Shown: positions 49,006 through 58,269 of the stretch, one piece after another
Layout: each line of letters opens with the position of its first letter
How positions within the stretch are numbered: the first letter of the stretch is position 1
Assembly: GCA_963724695.1 (NCBI GenBank)
Contig: CAVRVW010000012.1
Location: forward strand, 372,001-436,000
Direction: 5' to 3'
DNA: 64,000 bases
DNA from: CAVQFD01 sp963724695
GTDB taxonomy: Bacteria; Acidobacteriota; Vicinamibacteria; Vicinamibacterales; CAVVIG01
Translations under genes and position numbers: made by a program
The notes under the pieces: model-generated
Told to the model about the DNA's origin: nothing
Database searches by the model: none
What the model saw: the letters and a program-made list of their open reading frames with translations, nothing else

Positions 49006-50523
49006 GTGATCCGCCGCCTCCTCATCGCGAATCGCGGCGAAATCGCCGTCCGGATTGCGCGCGCATGCCGGGAAATGGGCGTCGAGACCGTGGCGGTCTT
49101 TTCGGAGGCTGATGCCACTGCGGCGCACGTCGAGGTCGCCGATCGGGCTGTGGCGATCGGTCCCGCAAAGAGCGCCGACAGCTATCTCAACGGACGCGTG
49201 ATACTCGAGGCAGCCGCGTCGAGCGGAGCGGATGCCATCCATCCGGGTTACGGCTTCCTTTCGGAGAACGCGGCTTTTGCAGAGGCGTGCGCGGCGGCAG
49301 GCCTCGTGTTCGTCGGCCCGCCGTCGGACGTCATCCGCCGCATGGGGGCCAAGATCGAAGCCAGGCGAGCAATGACCGAGGCCGGCGTCCCGGTTGTGCC
49401 CGGCGAGACGCCGGCCGATCAGACCGACGATGGCGTGCGCCGAGCGGTGGAACGGGTCGGCCTGCCGGCGCTAATCAAGGCGTCGGCCGGTGGCGGCGGC
49501 AAGGGCATGAGGCGTGTGGGTGCGGTCGACGAGATCCTCGATGCCATCGCTGGCGCCAGGCGCGAAGCCGTGGCGGCGTTCGGCGACGGCACGCTGTACG
49601 TCGAGCGCCTGTTCGAGCGGCCCCATCACGTGGAGGTGCAGATCTTCGGCGACACCCAGGGCCACATCGTCCACCTCTTCGAGCGCGACTGCTCGGTACA
49701 GCGACGCCATCAGAAGGTGATCGAGGAATCACCGTCGCCATTGGTCGCGTCGGTCGGCGGGGACCTTGGGGCCCGCATGACGGCCGCGGCGGTCCTGGCG
49801 GCACGCGCCGTAGGCTATCGGAGCGCCGGCACGGTGGAGTTTCTCGTCAACGGCGAAGGCTCGTCCACCACGTTCTACTTTCTCGAAATGAACACGCGGC
49901 TCCAGGTCGAGCACGGCGTGACGGAGCTGGTCTCCGGGATCGACCTCGTCCGCGCGCAGCTGCTGGTCGCATCGGGCGAGCCGCTGCCCTGGACTCAGCG
50001 TGAGATCACGTCTCGAGGGCATGCCATCGAAGCGCGCGTGTACGCCGAAGATCCCGCTCGGGAGTTCCTGCCGCAGTCGGGCCCGCTGCTCCTGTATCGC
50101 GAGCCCAGGCTGCATGGCGTGCGCATCGATTCGGGTGTGCGCGAGGGCGACCAGATCTCCGTGCACTACGACCCGCTGATGGCCAAGGTGATGGCCGTCG
50201 CCGAGACGCGTCCGCTGGCGCTGGCGCGCCTGGGGACCGCGCTCCGACAGTTTCCCATCCTCGGCATTGAAACCAACGTGCCGTTTCTTCTTCAGGTGCT
50301 GGCGCACCCTGACTTCGAGGCCGGGCGGATCGATACGGGGTTCCTCGATCGACATCCCACCTCGTTCGTGCAGGCTCCAACGCCGCCGCCGGTCGTCGCC
50401 GCGGCCATCGAGGCGGCCAACTCCGACCGATCGGCCCTCGAGCCCGGGTCGAGGCCGGCCGGGAACGCTCCGATCGCTGAGATCCCGGACCCGTGGGCCC
50501 GCCTCGAGAACTGGCGCGGATGA
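49006..50523 (+). CDS. liuD: Biotin carboxylase subunit of methylcrotonyl-CoA carboxylase
   Basis: 505 residues from GTG. ATP-grasp biotin carboxylase: IANRGEIAVRIARA, HPGYGFLSENAAFA, the glycine loop KASAGGGGKGMR, ERDCSVQRRHQKVIEE, FLEMNTRLQVEHGVTE and EARVYAEDP. Usual MCC alpha chains of about 650 residues also hold a BT linker and a biotinyl domain; these are encoded here by the next, overlapping frame. It carboxylates biotin at the expense of ATP. Confidence 0.92.
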   Translation: MIRRLLIANRGEIAVRIARACREMGVETVAVFSEADATAAHVEVADRAVAIGPAKSADSYLNGRVILEAAASSGADAIHPGYGFLSENAAFAEACAAAGLVFVGPPSDVIRRMGAKIEARRAMTEAGVPVVPGETPADQTDDGVRRAVERVGLPALIKASAGGGGKGMRRVGAVDEILDAIAGARREAVAAFGDGTLYVERLFERPHHVEVQIFGDTQGHIVHLFERDCSVQRRHQKVIEESPSPLVASVGGDLGARMTAAAVLAARAVGYRSAGTVEFLVNGEGSSTTFYFLEMNTRLQVEHGVTELVSGIDLVRAQLLVASGEPLPWTQREITSRGHAIEARVYAEDPAREFLPQSGPLLLYREPRLHGVRIDSGVREGDQISVHYDPLMAKVMAVAETRPLALARLGTALRQFPILGIETNVPFLLQVLAHPDFEAGRIDTGFLDRHPTSFVQAPTPPPVVAAAIEAANSDRSALEPGSRPAGNAPIAEIPDPWARLENWRG

Positions 50524-50879
50524 AAGTCGACCGCCTGAGCCACGGCGTCTTCCTGGTAACCGGTGTCGACGGCCACCGTGACACGGTCTATGTGGCCGGT
50601 CCGCCCGACAGCCGGTGGGCGTTTTGGAACGGCCTGGTCTACCGGGCGACACGTGTTGCGGCGGCTGATCACTCCCTGACGGCCCCGATGCCAGGCACCG
50701 TGATCAAGGTGCTGGTGGCGCCCGGCGATACGGTGCGTGCCGGGGCGACCCTCCTGGTGCTCGAAGCAATGAAGATGGAATGGCCGCTGCGCGCGCCGCG
50801 CGACGGCGTCGTCGCGCGCCTCAACTGCCGCGAGGGCGACCTGGTGCAGTCCGACCTGCCGCTCGTGGACCTCGAATGA
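50520..50879 (+). CDS. Biotin carboxyl carrier protein of methylcrotonyl-CoA carboxylase
   Basis: 119 residues. The N-terminal half (GVFLVTGVDGHRDTVYV, RWAFWNGLVYRA) resembles the linker region of MCC alpha. The biotinyl domain ends LLVLEAMKMEWPLRAPRDG, with the biotinylated lysine in EAMKM. It overlaps the biotin carboxylase gene by 4 bases (ATGA). It is either a true split of the alpha subunit or the product of one indel; the in-phase overlap and good start context favour a split. Confidence 0.88.
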   Translation: MKVDRLSHGVFLVTGVDGHRDTVYVAGPPDSRWAFWNGLVYRATRVAAADHSLTAPMPGTVIKVLVAPGDTVRAGATLLVLEAMKMEWPLRAPRDGVVARLNCREGDLVQSDLPLVDLE

Positions 50880-51751
50880 ACATCGTTCGCGACCTCGCCG
50901 GGCGGCACGTCACCATCGTCGAGGTCGGTCCGCGCGACGGCCTGCAGAACGAGCCGGGGAGGGTGTCAACCGCCGAGAAGGTCGCGTTCGTCGACGGCCT
51001 GAGCGCCGCGGGGCTGCCGGTAATCGAAGTGTCGGCGTTCGTCAGCCCGAAGTGGATCCCGCAGATGGCCGACGCGGGTGAGGTATTTGCCGGGATCACG
51101 CGCCGGCCGGGCGTCCGATACACCGCGCTCGTTCCGAACCTCGCCGGACTGGAGCGCGCGCGCGCCAGCCACGTTGACGAGATCGCGATCTTCGCCGCCT
51201 CCAGCGAAACGTTCAGCCGCAAGAACATCAATCAGACCATCGACGAGTCGCTGCGCACCTACGCCGACGTCGCGGCACAGGCCCTGCGCGCCGGACTACG
51301 CGTGCGCGCTTACCTTTCGACCGCATTCGGATGTCCGTACGAAGGCCAGGTCGGCGAGCGCATGGTGGCCACGATGGTCGTCCGCCTGCTGGAGCTCGGC
51401 GTGTTCGAGGTGGCGGTGAGCGATACCATCGGCGTCGCCACGCCCGGCGACGTGGCGCGCGTGCTCGACGCCGTGCTCGCGACCGCACCGGCGGAGCGTC
51501 TGGCGTTACACTTCCACGATACCAGGCGGATGGGGGCGGCCAACGTCCTGACCGCGCTTCTCTACGGGATCAACACCTTTGACGCGTCGGCCGGCGGGCT
51601 GGGCGGCTGTCCCTACGCCCCGGGCGCCTCGGGCAACCTCGCGACGGAAGATCTGGTCTATCTGCTGGATGGACTCGGGATCACTTCGGGAGTGTCGCTG
51701 GCCGCGTTGCGAGCAGCGTCTGGGTTGCTGCTCGCAAAAGTCAGAACTTAG
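50876..51751 (+). CDS. mvaB: Hydroxymethylglutaryl-CoA lyase
   Basis: 291 residues. TIM-barrel HMGL-like family: VGPRDGLQNE (metal site), EVSAFVSPKWIPQMADA, HFHDTRRMGAANV, and the loop GLGGCPYAPGASGNLATED with the catalytic cysteine. It cleaves HMG-CoA to acetoacetate and acetyl-CoA, completing leucine degradation. Overlaps the BCCP stop by 4 bases. Isovaleryl-CoA dehydrogenase is not in the window. Confidence 0.94.
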   Translation: MNIVRDLAGRHVTIVEVGPRDGLQNEPGRVSTAEKVAFVDGLSAAGLPVIEVSAFVSPKWIPQMADAGEVFAGITRRPGVRYTALVPNLAGLERARASHVDEIAIFAASSETFSRKNINQTIDESLRTYADVAAQALRAGLRVRAYLSTAFGCPYEGQVGERMVATMVVRLLELGVFEVAVSDTIGVATPGDVARVLDAVLATAPAERLALHFHDTRRMGAANVLTALLYGINTFDASAGGLGGCPYAPGASGNLATEDLVYLLDGLGITSGVSLAALRAASGLLLAKVRT

Positions 51752-51808
51752 AAGTGAGAACTCAGAAGGACTGCAGTCCTTCGTAGTTCTGCCTTCTAAG
51801 TTCTTACT
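51740..51808. terminator. Bidirectional hairpin made of an inverted heptamer array
   Basis: AGAACTTAGAAG (51743-51754) is exactly complementary to 51793-51804, and the centre is the 16-base palindrome AAGGACTGCAGTCCTT (51766-51781). Units of 7 bases (CAGAACT, TAGAAGT, GAGAACT, CAGAAGG, then TAGTTCT, GCCTTCT, AAGTTCT, TACTTCT) keep phase across both arms. It lies between convergent genes and contains the ferredoxin stop codon, so it probably terminates transcription from both sides. Confidence 0.75.
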
Positions 51809-52146
51809 TCTGCTGAGCCGCCAGGCTCAGCAGTGAGTGCCCGAACGACCTCTTCGAAGGGGTGCATGTTGATGGCGTCGTAGTCCGGCGGGCAGCCGAA
51901 CTCGCGCTGCTGGGGCGCGGTGGGATTGCCCAGCGTCACGCACAGCCCGCAGCCGATGCACAGGTCCGCGCGGACCGCGCACACCATCCGACCATCGCGG
52001 TCAGGCTCTTCCACGATGCAGTTGGCCACGGGACAGGCCGCCTGGCAGATCGAACACGCAAACGCGCCGAAGCATCGATCGGGATCGATGACCGCTATTG
52101 TCTTGGGCGCCTTCTTGCGCGCGCCGCCCATCATCTTTGTCCACAT
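51796..52146 (-). CDS. Di-cluster 4Fe-4S ferredoxin with atypical cysteine spacing
   Basis: 116 residues (a second ATG four codons in is also possible). Two cysteine groups: CFGAFACSICQAACPVANC (C-x5-C-x2-C-x3-CP then C) and CIGCGLC with the fourth Cys 14 residues later in FGCPPDY. Both differ from the usual CxxCxxCxxxCP motif. The N-terminus is basic (GGARKKAPKT). It would carry electrons in the cytosol. Convergent with the leucine operon. Confidence 0.8.
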   Translation of the reverse strand: MWTKMMGGARKKAPKTIAVIDPDRCFGAFACSICQAACPVANCIVEEPDRDGRMVCAVRADLCIGCGLCVTLGNPTAPQQREFGCPPDYDAINMHPFEEVVRALTAEPGGSAEVRT

Positions 52147-52227
52147 CGTGCGGGGATTATAGCAAGGAAGCGGTCGGGGGCGAGGGAGGCCAAACCGGCC
52201 GGGCCCCTGAGGCCCGGCCCGGCGGTG

Positions 52228-52764
52228 CTACCACTTGAGCGGTCCGCCGAGGGGCGAATCGCCGGTCTCGGGGATCGTCGGGTACAACGTGGAGCTGTGC
52301 TCCCAGATTTGACCGTTGGCGTTGACTGCGAAGAATCGTGTCGAGTTCGGCTCGAGCGGATCGGCGCCGGCTGCGAACCCGAGTCCGGCGTCTCCGGCAG
52401 CGACGCCATTGCAGCTGGCGGGCGAGCCGGCAAACGGCAGGGCCTCCATCTCGAGCCGGTAGCCTGCGCGAACGATGACGTCGTCGGACCCGATGTTCGG
52501 GCTGACGAAGGCCTCGCTGCTGCCGGCCGGCGCCCGCCCGAGGTCCGTAAGCGCCGGGGCGTAGAACCCACCACCGCAGGTCAGCGCGAACGTCAGCTGG
52601 CCGCTGCTGATGGCCCTCAGCGACCCAACCGCCGAGGCCGCTCCCGACGACTGGCGTGCCTGCAACAGGTTGGGAGCGGCAATCCCGCAGAGGATGCCGA
52701 TGATCCCCACCACGAAGATGAGGTCGATAAGCGCAAAGCCTTCAGACTTGCGAATTGTGGTCAC
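52228..52764 (-). CDS. Type IV pilin-like/pseudopilin protein
   Basis: 178 residues from GTG (VTTIRKSEGF), chosen because GGAG lies about eight bases upstream. A short basic leader ends in Gly before FALIDLIFVVGIIGILCGIAAPNLL, the prepilin cleavage and hydrophobic helix; position 5 of the mature chain is Asp rather than Glu. The C-terminal globular part has four cysteines and a Ser/Thr-rich end. Likely a minor (pseudo)pilin, exported and cleaved by prepilin peptidase. No other pilus gene is adjacent. Confidence 0.85.
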   Translation of the reverse strand: MTTIRKSEGFALIDLIFVVGIIGILCGIAAPNLLQARQSSGAASAVGSLRAISSGQLTFALTCGGGFYAPALTDLGRAPAGSSEAFVSPNIGSDDVIVRAGYRLEMEALPFAGSPASCNGVAAGDAGLGFAAGADPLEPNSTRFFAVNANGQIWEHSSTLYPTIPETGDSPLGGPLKW

Positions 52765-52950
52765 TTCAGTAGCTCCGGCCACCCGAAATGCAGAGGTCGT
52801 GCCGCCTCAACAATCCGCCGCCTTGACGAGAACCGCGCAGCTTTGTGAAGCACCTTCAGCGCCACCGCTGACATTAAGTGTCGAGCGCCAAGGCCCGTGA
52901 CAATGTTTCGCACACAGTGTGCTGAAACGGGCCTCGCCAGAGCGCTCCGC

Positions 52951-54330
52951 CTAGGGTGCTGCGGTCTTGCCGGACCTGGCGCCTCGCGCGACAAGCAGAG
53001 AGACCACGCCCTCGTGCTTCAGGGCTCTGGCCGCGTCGAGCGCCGTCCGGCCGTCCGTGTTGATGGTGTTCAGGTCGACGCCGAGCTCCACTGCGAGGGT
53101 CACGGCCTCCAGGGTGAGCGCTTCCCGATCGTTTCGGTTGGGCGGAACCCAGGCCGTTCCCCCGCCCATCCCCGTGGCGGCCATCAACGCCGTGGTCACC
53201 TGCGTCCGGCGCTCAGCGGGGTCGCCGGCGTGATACTCGGCGTGGTGCACGAACAGCGGATCTGCTCCATGCTTCACCAGCAGGCGCATGACTGCGGGGT
53301 CGACGAAGCGAGCCGCCAGCCAGAACGGCGTCGCGCCAACCAGCATCGGATCGAAGTAGAAATCCCTCGACAGCCGCCGAGTCGGCGTCCAGGCACGCAG
53401 CCGCGCGTTCGCGTCGGCGCCATGAGAGAGGAGTGCAGCCACCATGCGCTGATTGCGGCGCATGACCGCCTCGTGGAGCGCCGTAAAGCCGGGCGCGGAG
53501 ACGTTCGGGTTCGCGCCCTTGTCGAGCAGAAACTCGACGAGCTCGGTGAAACCCGAGTGAGCGGCCAACATCGTCGCGCTGACCCCCCAGGCATCCGCAT
53601 CGTTCACGTCGGCGCCGGCGGTCACGAGCAGGCGAGCCGAGGCGAGGTCTCCGACTCTCGCGGCAAACATCAGCGCCGTGTCCCCCCCATGCGGAATCGA
53701 TCGGTTGTAATCGGGGAGACCGTGCGGCGGCACGGCCATCACCTGGCTCCATTCAGCCGAACGGGCATGGAGGTCGGCGCCGTGCGCGATGAGCACTTTG
53801 ACCACGCCAGCGTGCTTCTGGGCCACCGCCCACATCAGTGCGGTCTGGTCGCGTGCGCCGCGCGCATTCACCTTGGCGCCCGCGACGAGCAATTGCTCGA
53901 CGACCGACGGGTCGCCACTGCGGGATGCCACCATCACCGGTGTTTCGCCTGCCAGGAGCGCGAGGTTCGGGTTCGCTCCGGCTTGCAGCAGACGACGGGT
54001 CATGGCCGCGCTGCCGTTCAGCCCGGCGATCCAGAGCGGCGTGGCGCCGAGATCGTTGGCCGCGTTCACGTTGGCGCCCGCACGAATCAGCAGGTCCGCG
54101 CTCTCGACATCATCGCGGTAGCTCGCCCAGTGCAAGGCCGTGGTGCCGTCTCCCTCGGCAGCGTCGACTTTCGCTCCGCGCTCGAGCAGCGCTCGCAAAG
54201 CCGCCCTGTCCGCTTTTTTCGCTGCGGCGACGAGCGACTCGTTGCCGGCTGCCTCGGCGGCGAAGGCCATGCACACGACGAGGACGGCAAGGCGAGGAAC
54301 GAAGCGGCGCTGATATCGAAGGAAAAGCAC
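52951..54330 (-). CDS. Secreted ankyrin-repeat protein
   Basis: 459 residues. Signal peptide about 1-28 (FAAEAAG). At least eight ankyrin repeats: DGTTALHWASYRDDVESADLLIRAGANVNAAN and its relatives, down to TDGRTALDAARALKHEGVVSLL. In the middle is a Trp/Arg-rich insertion. This type often follows DUF1552/DUF1592 genes in acidobacteria and planctomycetes, as here (three bases between genes). It probably serves as a periplasmic scaffold. Confidence 0.88.
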   Translation of the reverse strand: MLFLRYQRRFVPRLAVLVVCMAFAAEAAGNESLVAAAKKADRAALRALLERGAKVDAAEGDGTTALHWASYRDDVESADLLIRAGANVNAANDLGATPLWIAGLNGSAAMTRRLLQAGANPNLALLAGETPVMVASRSGDPSVVEQLLVAGAKVNARGARDQTALMWAVAQKHAGVVKVLIAHGADLHARSAEWSQVMAVPPHGLPDYNRSIPHGGDTALMFAARVGDLASARLLVTAGADVNDADAWGVSATMLAAHSGFTELVEFLLDKGANPNVSAPGFTALHEAVMRRNQRMVAALLSHGADANARLRAWTPTRRLSRDFYFDPMLVGATPFWLAARFVDPAVMRLLVKHGADPLFVHHAEYHAGDPAERRTQVTTALMAATGMGGGTAWVPPNRNDREALTLEAVTLAVELGVDLNTINTDGRTALDAARALKHEGVVSLLVARGARSGKTAAP

Positions 54331-54333
54331 CTT

Positions 54334-55674
54334 TCACACTCCCGCGAGCGTTTCGAGCGGCAACCTGCCCGTGCTGCCGCCCAGCCGCTCGACCGGCACG
54401 TCGAGCTTGTCCATCAGCGTGACCAGCAGGTTCGCCATCGACGGGTCGTCCGTGAACCTCAGATGCCGGCCGCCCTGGAGCCGGCCCGCCCCTCCGCCGA
54501 CGACCAGCAGTGGCAGGTTGTCCCCGGCGTGGCGATTGCTGTTGGAGATTCCGGACCCGTAGAGAATCGTCATGTGGTCCAGGAGCGAACCGTCACCGTC
54601 TGGCGTTGCGGCGAGCGTCGCCAGGTACTTCGAGAAGAGCTCGGTATGGTATCGATTGATCTTGGACATGTGCGCGATGAGCTCCGGCACATCGCCGTGG
54701 TGTGACAGCGGGTGATGCGCTTCCGGCACGCCGATCTGCGGGTAGGCGCGAGCGCTCTGCTCCTTGCCGATCATGAACGAGATGACGCGCGTCAGGTCGG
54801 ATTGGAGCGCCAGGCGCTGAAGCTCCAGCATGACTGCCAGGTGATCTTCGAACACCGGGGGCACCCCTTGCGGCTGCTCCAGCGAGGGAAGCTCGATGTC
54901 CCGCTGTTCCTCGGCTTTCTGAATCCGCCGCTCGACGTCGCGCACGGATGTCGAGTACTCGTCCACCTTGGTGCGGTCGCCCGGGCCCAGCTGCGCGTTG
55001 AGTGCGGCCAGCTTTCCCATGACCGAGTCGAGAATGCTCTTGTGCTGCTGGAGCCTCGCCTCCCGAGCGGCCCGGTCCGTCGTGCCCGTATCGCCGAACA
55101 GCTTCTCGAAGACCGCCCTCGGGTTGTGCTCCATCGGCAGCGGCTGGGTGGCGCTCCGCCACGAGATCGTGTGCGTGTAGGCGCAGCTCAGGTTGCCGGT
55201 GCACGCACCGGCGTTGGCCGGGGCGTCCATCGCGACCTCGAGCGAGGCCACTTGAGTTTCGCGAGCGAACTGTCTCGCGAGCAGCTGATCCATCGACACA
55301 TCGGCGATGATCTCGACTTCGTTCCGTCCGCCGCGGCTTGTGCCGGTCAGAAACGACCCTGATGCGCCCGCGTGGATGTAGTTCCAGCTGGCCTTGAGGC
55401 CGGACAGCACGAGCAGCTGCTCGCGGAACGGGGCCAGAGGCTCGAGAATCGGTGACAGCTCGAACGCCTTCCCGTCGGCCTTCGGCGTCCAATACTCCAT
55501 TGCCATGCCGTTCGGCACGTAGAAGGTCTGGAACCGATGGAGCGGCTTCGTCGCGGCCCGTCCGCGCACCGACAGCGCGGGAATCATCGCCTCGAGGAAC
55601 GGCAGCGCCATGGTCACGCCCAATCCCCGCAGGACGGTGCGTCGCGGCAATGACTTCGCGGTTACAAAGGACAT
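54334..55674 (-). CDS. DUF1552 protein, Tat-type export signal
   Basis: 446 residues. The N-terminus has a twin-arginine-like motif LPRRTVLRGLGVTMALPFLEAM. Core blocks include FQTFYVPNGMAMEYWTP, LVLSGLKASW, SWRSATQPLPMEHNPRAVFEKLFGD, ARAYPQIGVPEAHHPLSHHGD and ILYGSGISNSNRHAGDNLPLLVVGG, which is the alkaline-phosphatase-like fold of this family. Always found with DUF1592-type cytochrome proteins; function unsettled. An ATG five codons upstream is an alternative start. Confidence 0.9.
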   Translation of the reverse strand: MSFVTAKSLPRRTVLRGLGVTMALPFLEAMIPALSVRGRAATKPLHRFQTFYVPNGMAMEYWTPKADGKAFELSPILEPLAPFREQLLVLSGLKASWNYIHAGASGSFLTGTSRGGRNEVEIIADVSMDQLLARQFARETQVASLEVAMDAPANAGACTGNLSCAYTHTISWRSATQPLPMEHNPRAVFEKLFGDTGTTDRAAREARLQQHKSILDSVMGKLAALNAQLGPGDRTKVDEYSTSVRDVERRIQKAEEQRDIELPSLEQPQGVPPVFEDHLAVMLELQRLALQSDLTRVISFMIGKEQSARAYPQIGVPEAHHPLSHHGDVPELIAHMSKINRYHTELFSKYLATLAATPDGDGSLLDHMTILYGSGISNSNRHAGDNLPLLVVGGGAGRLQGGRHLRFTDDPSMANLLVTLMDKLDVPVERLGGSTGRLPLETLAGV

Positions 55675-55721
55675 GTTGTCTCCATCCATTCAATGCTCGC
55701 GCTGCTCGCGCGAGCTGGCGC

Positions 55722-58269
55722 TCAATTCGTTGCCGAAGAGGATGCTCGCATCAGAAACGTGGGGCTCTTCACGATCCCCAGAATCAGGGCCGACCACCTG
55801 TAGTCCTGGCCCGCCGCGTCGCGCACGACTTTCCGCACCGTCGGACGATCGTAGTACTCGAGCCGGCGTCCGAGGCCGTACGCCAGGAGCTTCTCGGTGA
55901 CCGTCACCGGGAAGCGATCGGGTTCGTCGAGCAGCAGCGCCCGCAGGCCGGAGAGCCCTTCGACCGCCGCCCCGCTCACCGTGGTTCCTGCTGCGTCGAC
56001 CGGTCTGCCCGCTTCGTCCACGGTCCGCCATCCGCCGATGGCGTCGAAGTTCTCCAGGGCGAACCCCGGGGGATCGATGGCGGCATGGCAGCTGTTGCAC
56101 ACGGCGTTCTGCCGATGCTGCGCGAGACGCTCCCGGATCGTCGGCGGCACGGCTCCGGGTTTGGTTTCGGGCAGATTCGTGTCGACGCCAGGCGGGGGCG
56201 GCGGAACCGGCACACCAAAGATGTTGTCGAGCAGCCACTTCCCTCGAAGAACCGGCGAAGTCCGGTCGGGATACGAGGTCGTCGAGAGGATCGAGCCCTG
56301 GGCGAGGAGCCCGCCGCGTTGAGAGGCGTCGGGCAGCGCGACCCGCCTGAAGCGGCTGCCGTAGATCCCCGGAATGCCGTAGTGACGGGCCAGGCGCTCG
56401 TTCACGAACGTGTAGTCAGCGCTCAGCAGGTCGCGGACGCTTCGATCCTCGCGCAGCGTGCTCGCGACGAACAACTCCGTCTCCTGCTCGAAGGCCTCGA
56501 GCAGGCTCTCGTCGAAATTGGGATAGAAATCGGGATGGACGACGACCTCGGCGACGCGCCGCAGATTCAGCCACTGCGCGGCGAAGTCGTCCACGAGCGC
56601 GCGAGTCGATCGCGGGTCGGCCAGCATCCTCCGCACCTGCGCTTCGAGCACAGCCGGTCTCGTGAGCTGACCGCGCTCGGCAAGGTCGATCAGGCGCTCA
56701 TCGGGAATGCTGCTCCATAGGAAGAACGACAACCGCGAGGCGATCTCGAGGTCGCTCAACCGATACGCCGCCGGGCGGGTCGCCGTCTTCGATGCCGGCG
56801 GGTCCCGATGCACCCGAAGGAGGAAGTCCGGGTCCAGAAGGACCCGTTCGAGGGCAAACTGGATGCCGGCGTCGAAGCTGTCGCCGGTTCGGCGGCCGCG
56901 ATCGAAGAACTCGATCAAGGTCTCGAGGTCTGCGCTCGTCACCGGCCGGCGGTAGGCCAGCCGCGCGATCCGCGAAAGAATCTTGGTGGCGCAGGCCCGC
57001 TCGGACCGTGAGGCGCCCGGTCCCTCGGGCTGGCAGATGAAGATCGCGCGGCGGCTGGGTGTGTCCTTCGCCGGCCCGGTCGTCTGATAAGGGCCGCCAA
57101 TCTCCACGGCGCCGACGCTCGCGTGGTCCATGTAGACCTGATCGTTTGTCAGGACCCGGCCACGCTGCTGCGGCTGCGGCAGCCCCTCCGGCTCCCACAG
57201 CTCCCTCACGAACGACACCCCGACGATGTGCGGCCCCGCGTCGACGTGCAGGCGGATCTCGAGCCCCGCATCGGCGGTGGTTTGCATGTACGCCTCCCAT
57301 TCGGGAGCGCCGGCAAACCCCGGCTCACCGTCTCCGGCGTAGCTGGCGGCCGCGGGCCGGCCCGGCGCCTTGCCGCCGACGGAGAACCGCTTGACCAGCC
57401 TGCCGTCGAGACGGATATCGAGCTGCTGCGGCCAGCCCATCCCCATGACGTAGTCCTGATACTGCCGTCGAAGACGGACGGCGACGCGGTACTCGCCGTC
57501 GACCGGAAACTTGAAGCTCGTCGCGCTGCCGCCACGGGATCCGAACGGCAGGTCCTCGCTCTGGCGGTCGTCCTGCACGACGTGCAGCGGGATCTCAAAG
57601 GTCTGGAGAACCGGAACTGGCGGCGGCAGCCCCGTCGCCAGCCGCGTCACCTGGCGGCCCACCGACAGATATCGCTCGAGGTGGGCCGTCGAAATGGTGA
57701 GAACGTCGGCGTTGTTGTCGAAGCTGCCGTCCGCCGTCTCGTCGCCAGGCAGGAGCGACCGTCACGTCGACGTCGAGCGCGAAGAGGTCGCGAATCGCGT
57801 TCGCGTACTCGGATCGATTGAGGCGATGCACGGCGCCGATGCGGCCGGGATTGGGATGGCGGCCCAGGCCCGATCGAGATCGCGTCTCGAGCCACGTCGC
57901 CAGAGCGTCCGCGGTCGACCGGTCGGGGCGTGGCAGGCCTGCGGCGGCATCGAGCCGGCCCGCAGCCGGGTGATGACACGCTCCCAGAGTCGGGGTTCGT
58001 TCGCGGGGTGCGAGTGACATCGACGTCGGCGAGCACAGACCGCCGGCGCGGGCGCGTTCGCTATGACAGCGTGACGCAGTACCGGTTGACGAGAGCGCCA
58101 GCCGGAGAGCTCGGTGCGACCGCCGGAGACGCGCCAGTCGGCGACTGGCTCCGCCGCGGTAAGCGACCGCGGACAACGAGCCGCTCGCGACGAGCAGCCA
58201 CACCGCACCCATCAGGGCGATCAGCCCGATCGCACGCGACCGACGAACGGAGCGTGCCCGAGGGTTCAT
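55722..58269 (-). CDS. DUF1587/1592/1588/1585 multi-domain protein with cytochrome motifs, frameshifted N-terminus
   Basis: About 845 residues. The N-terminus (MNPRARSVRRSRAIGLIALMG) is a membrane or signal segment, followed by a CxxCH-type block (CHSERARAGG) and RLNRSEYANAIRDLFALDVDV. Slips at 57650-58200 break this part. From 57650 down the frame is clean: LAYRRPVTSADLETLIEFF, ALERVLLDPDFLLRV, LEIASRLSFFLWSSIPDERL, DYTFVNERLARHYGIPG, SPVLRGKWLLDNIFGVP, CNSCHAAIDPPGFALENFDAIGGW and LGRRLEYYD. The architecture is typical of large periplasmic proteins in planctomycetes and acidobacteria. Partner of DUF1552. Confidence 0.85.

Noticed and set aside
52897..54705. A 602-residue plus-strand frame
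   Set aside because: Antisense to the ankyrin gene; composition is that of a mirror frame.
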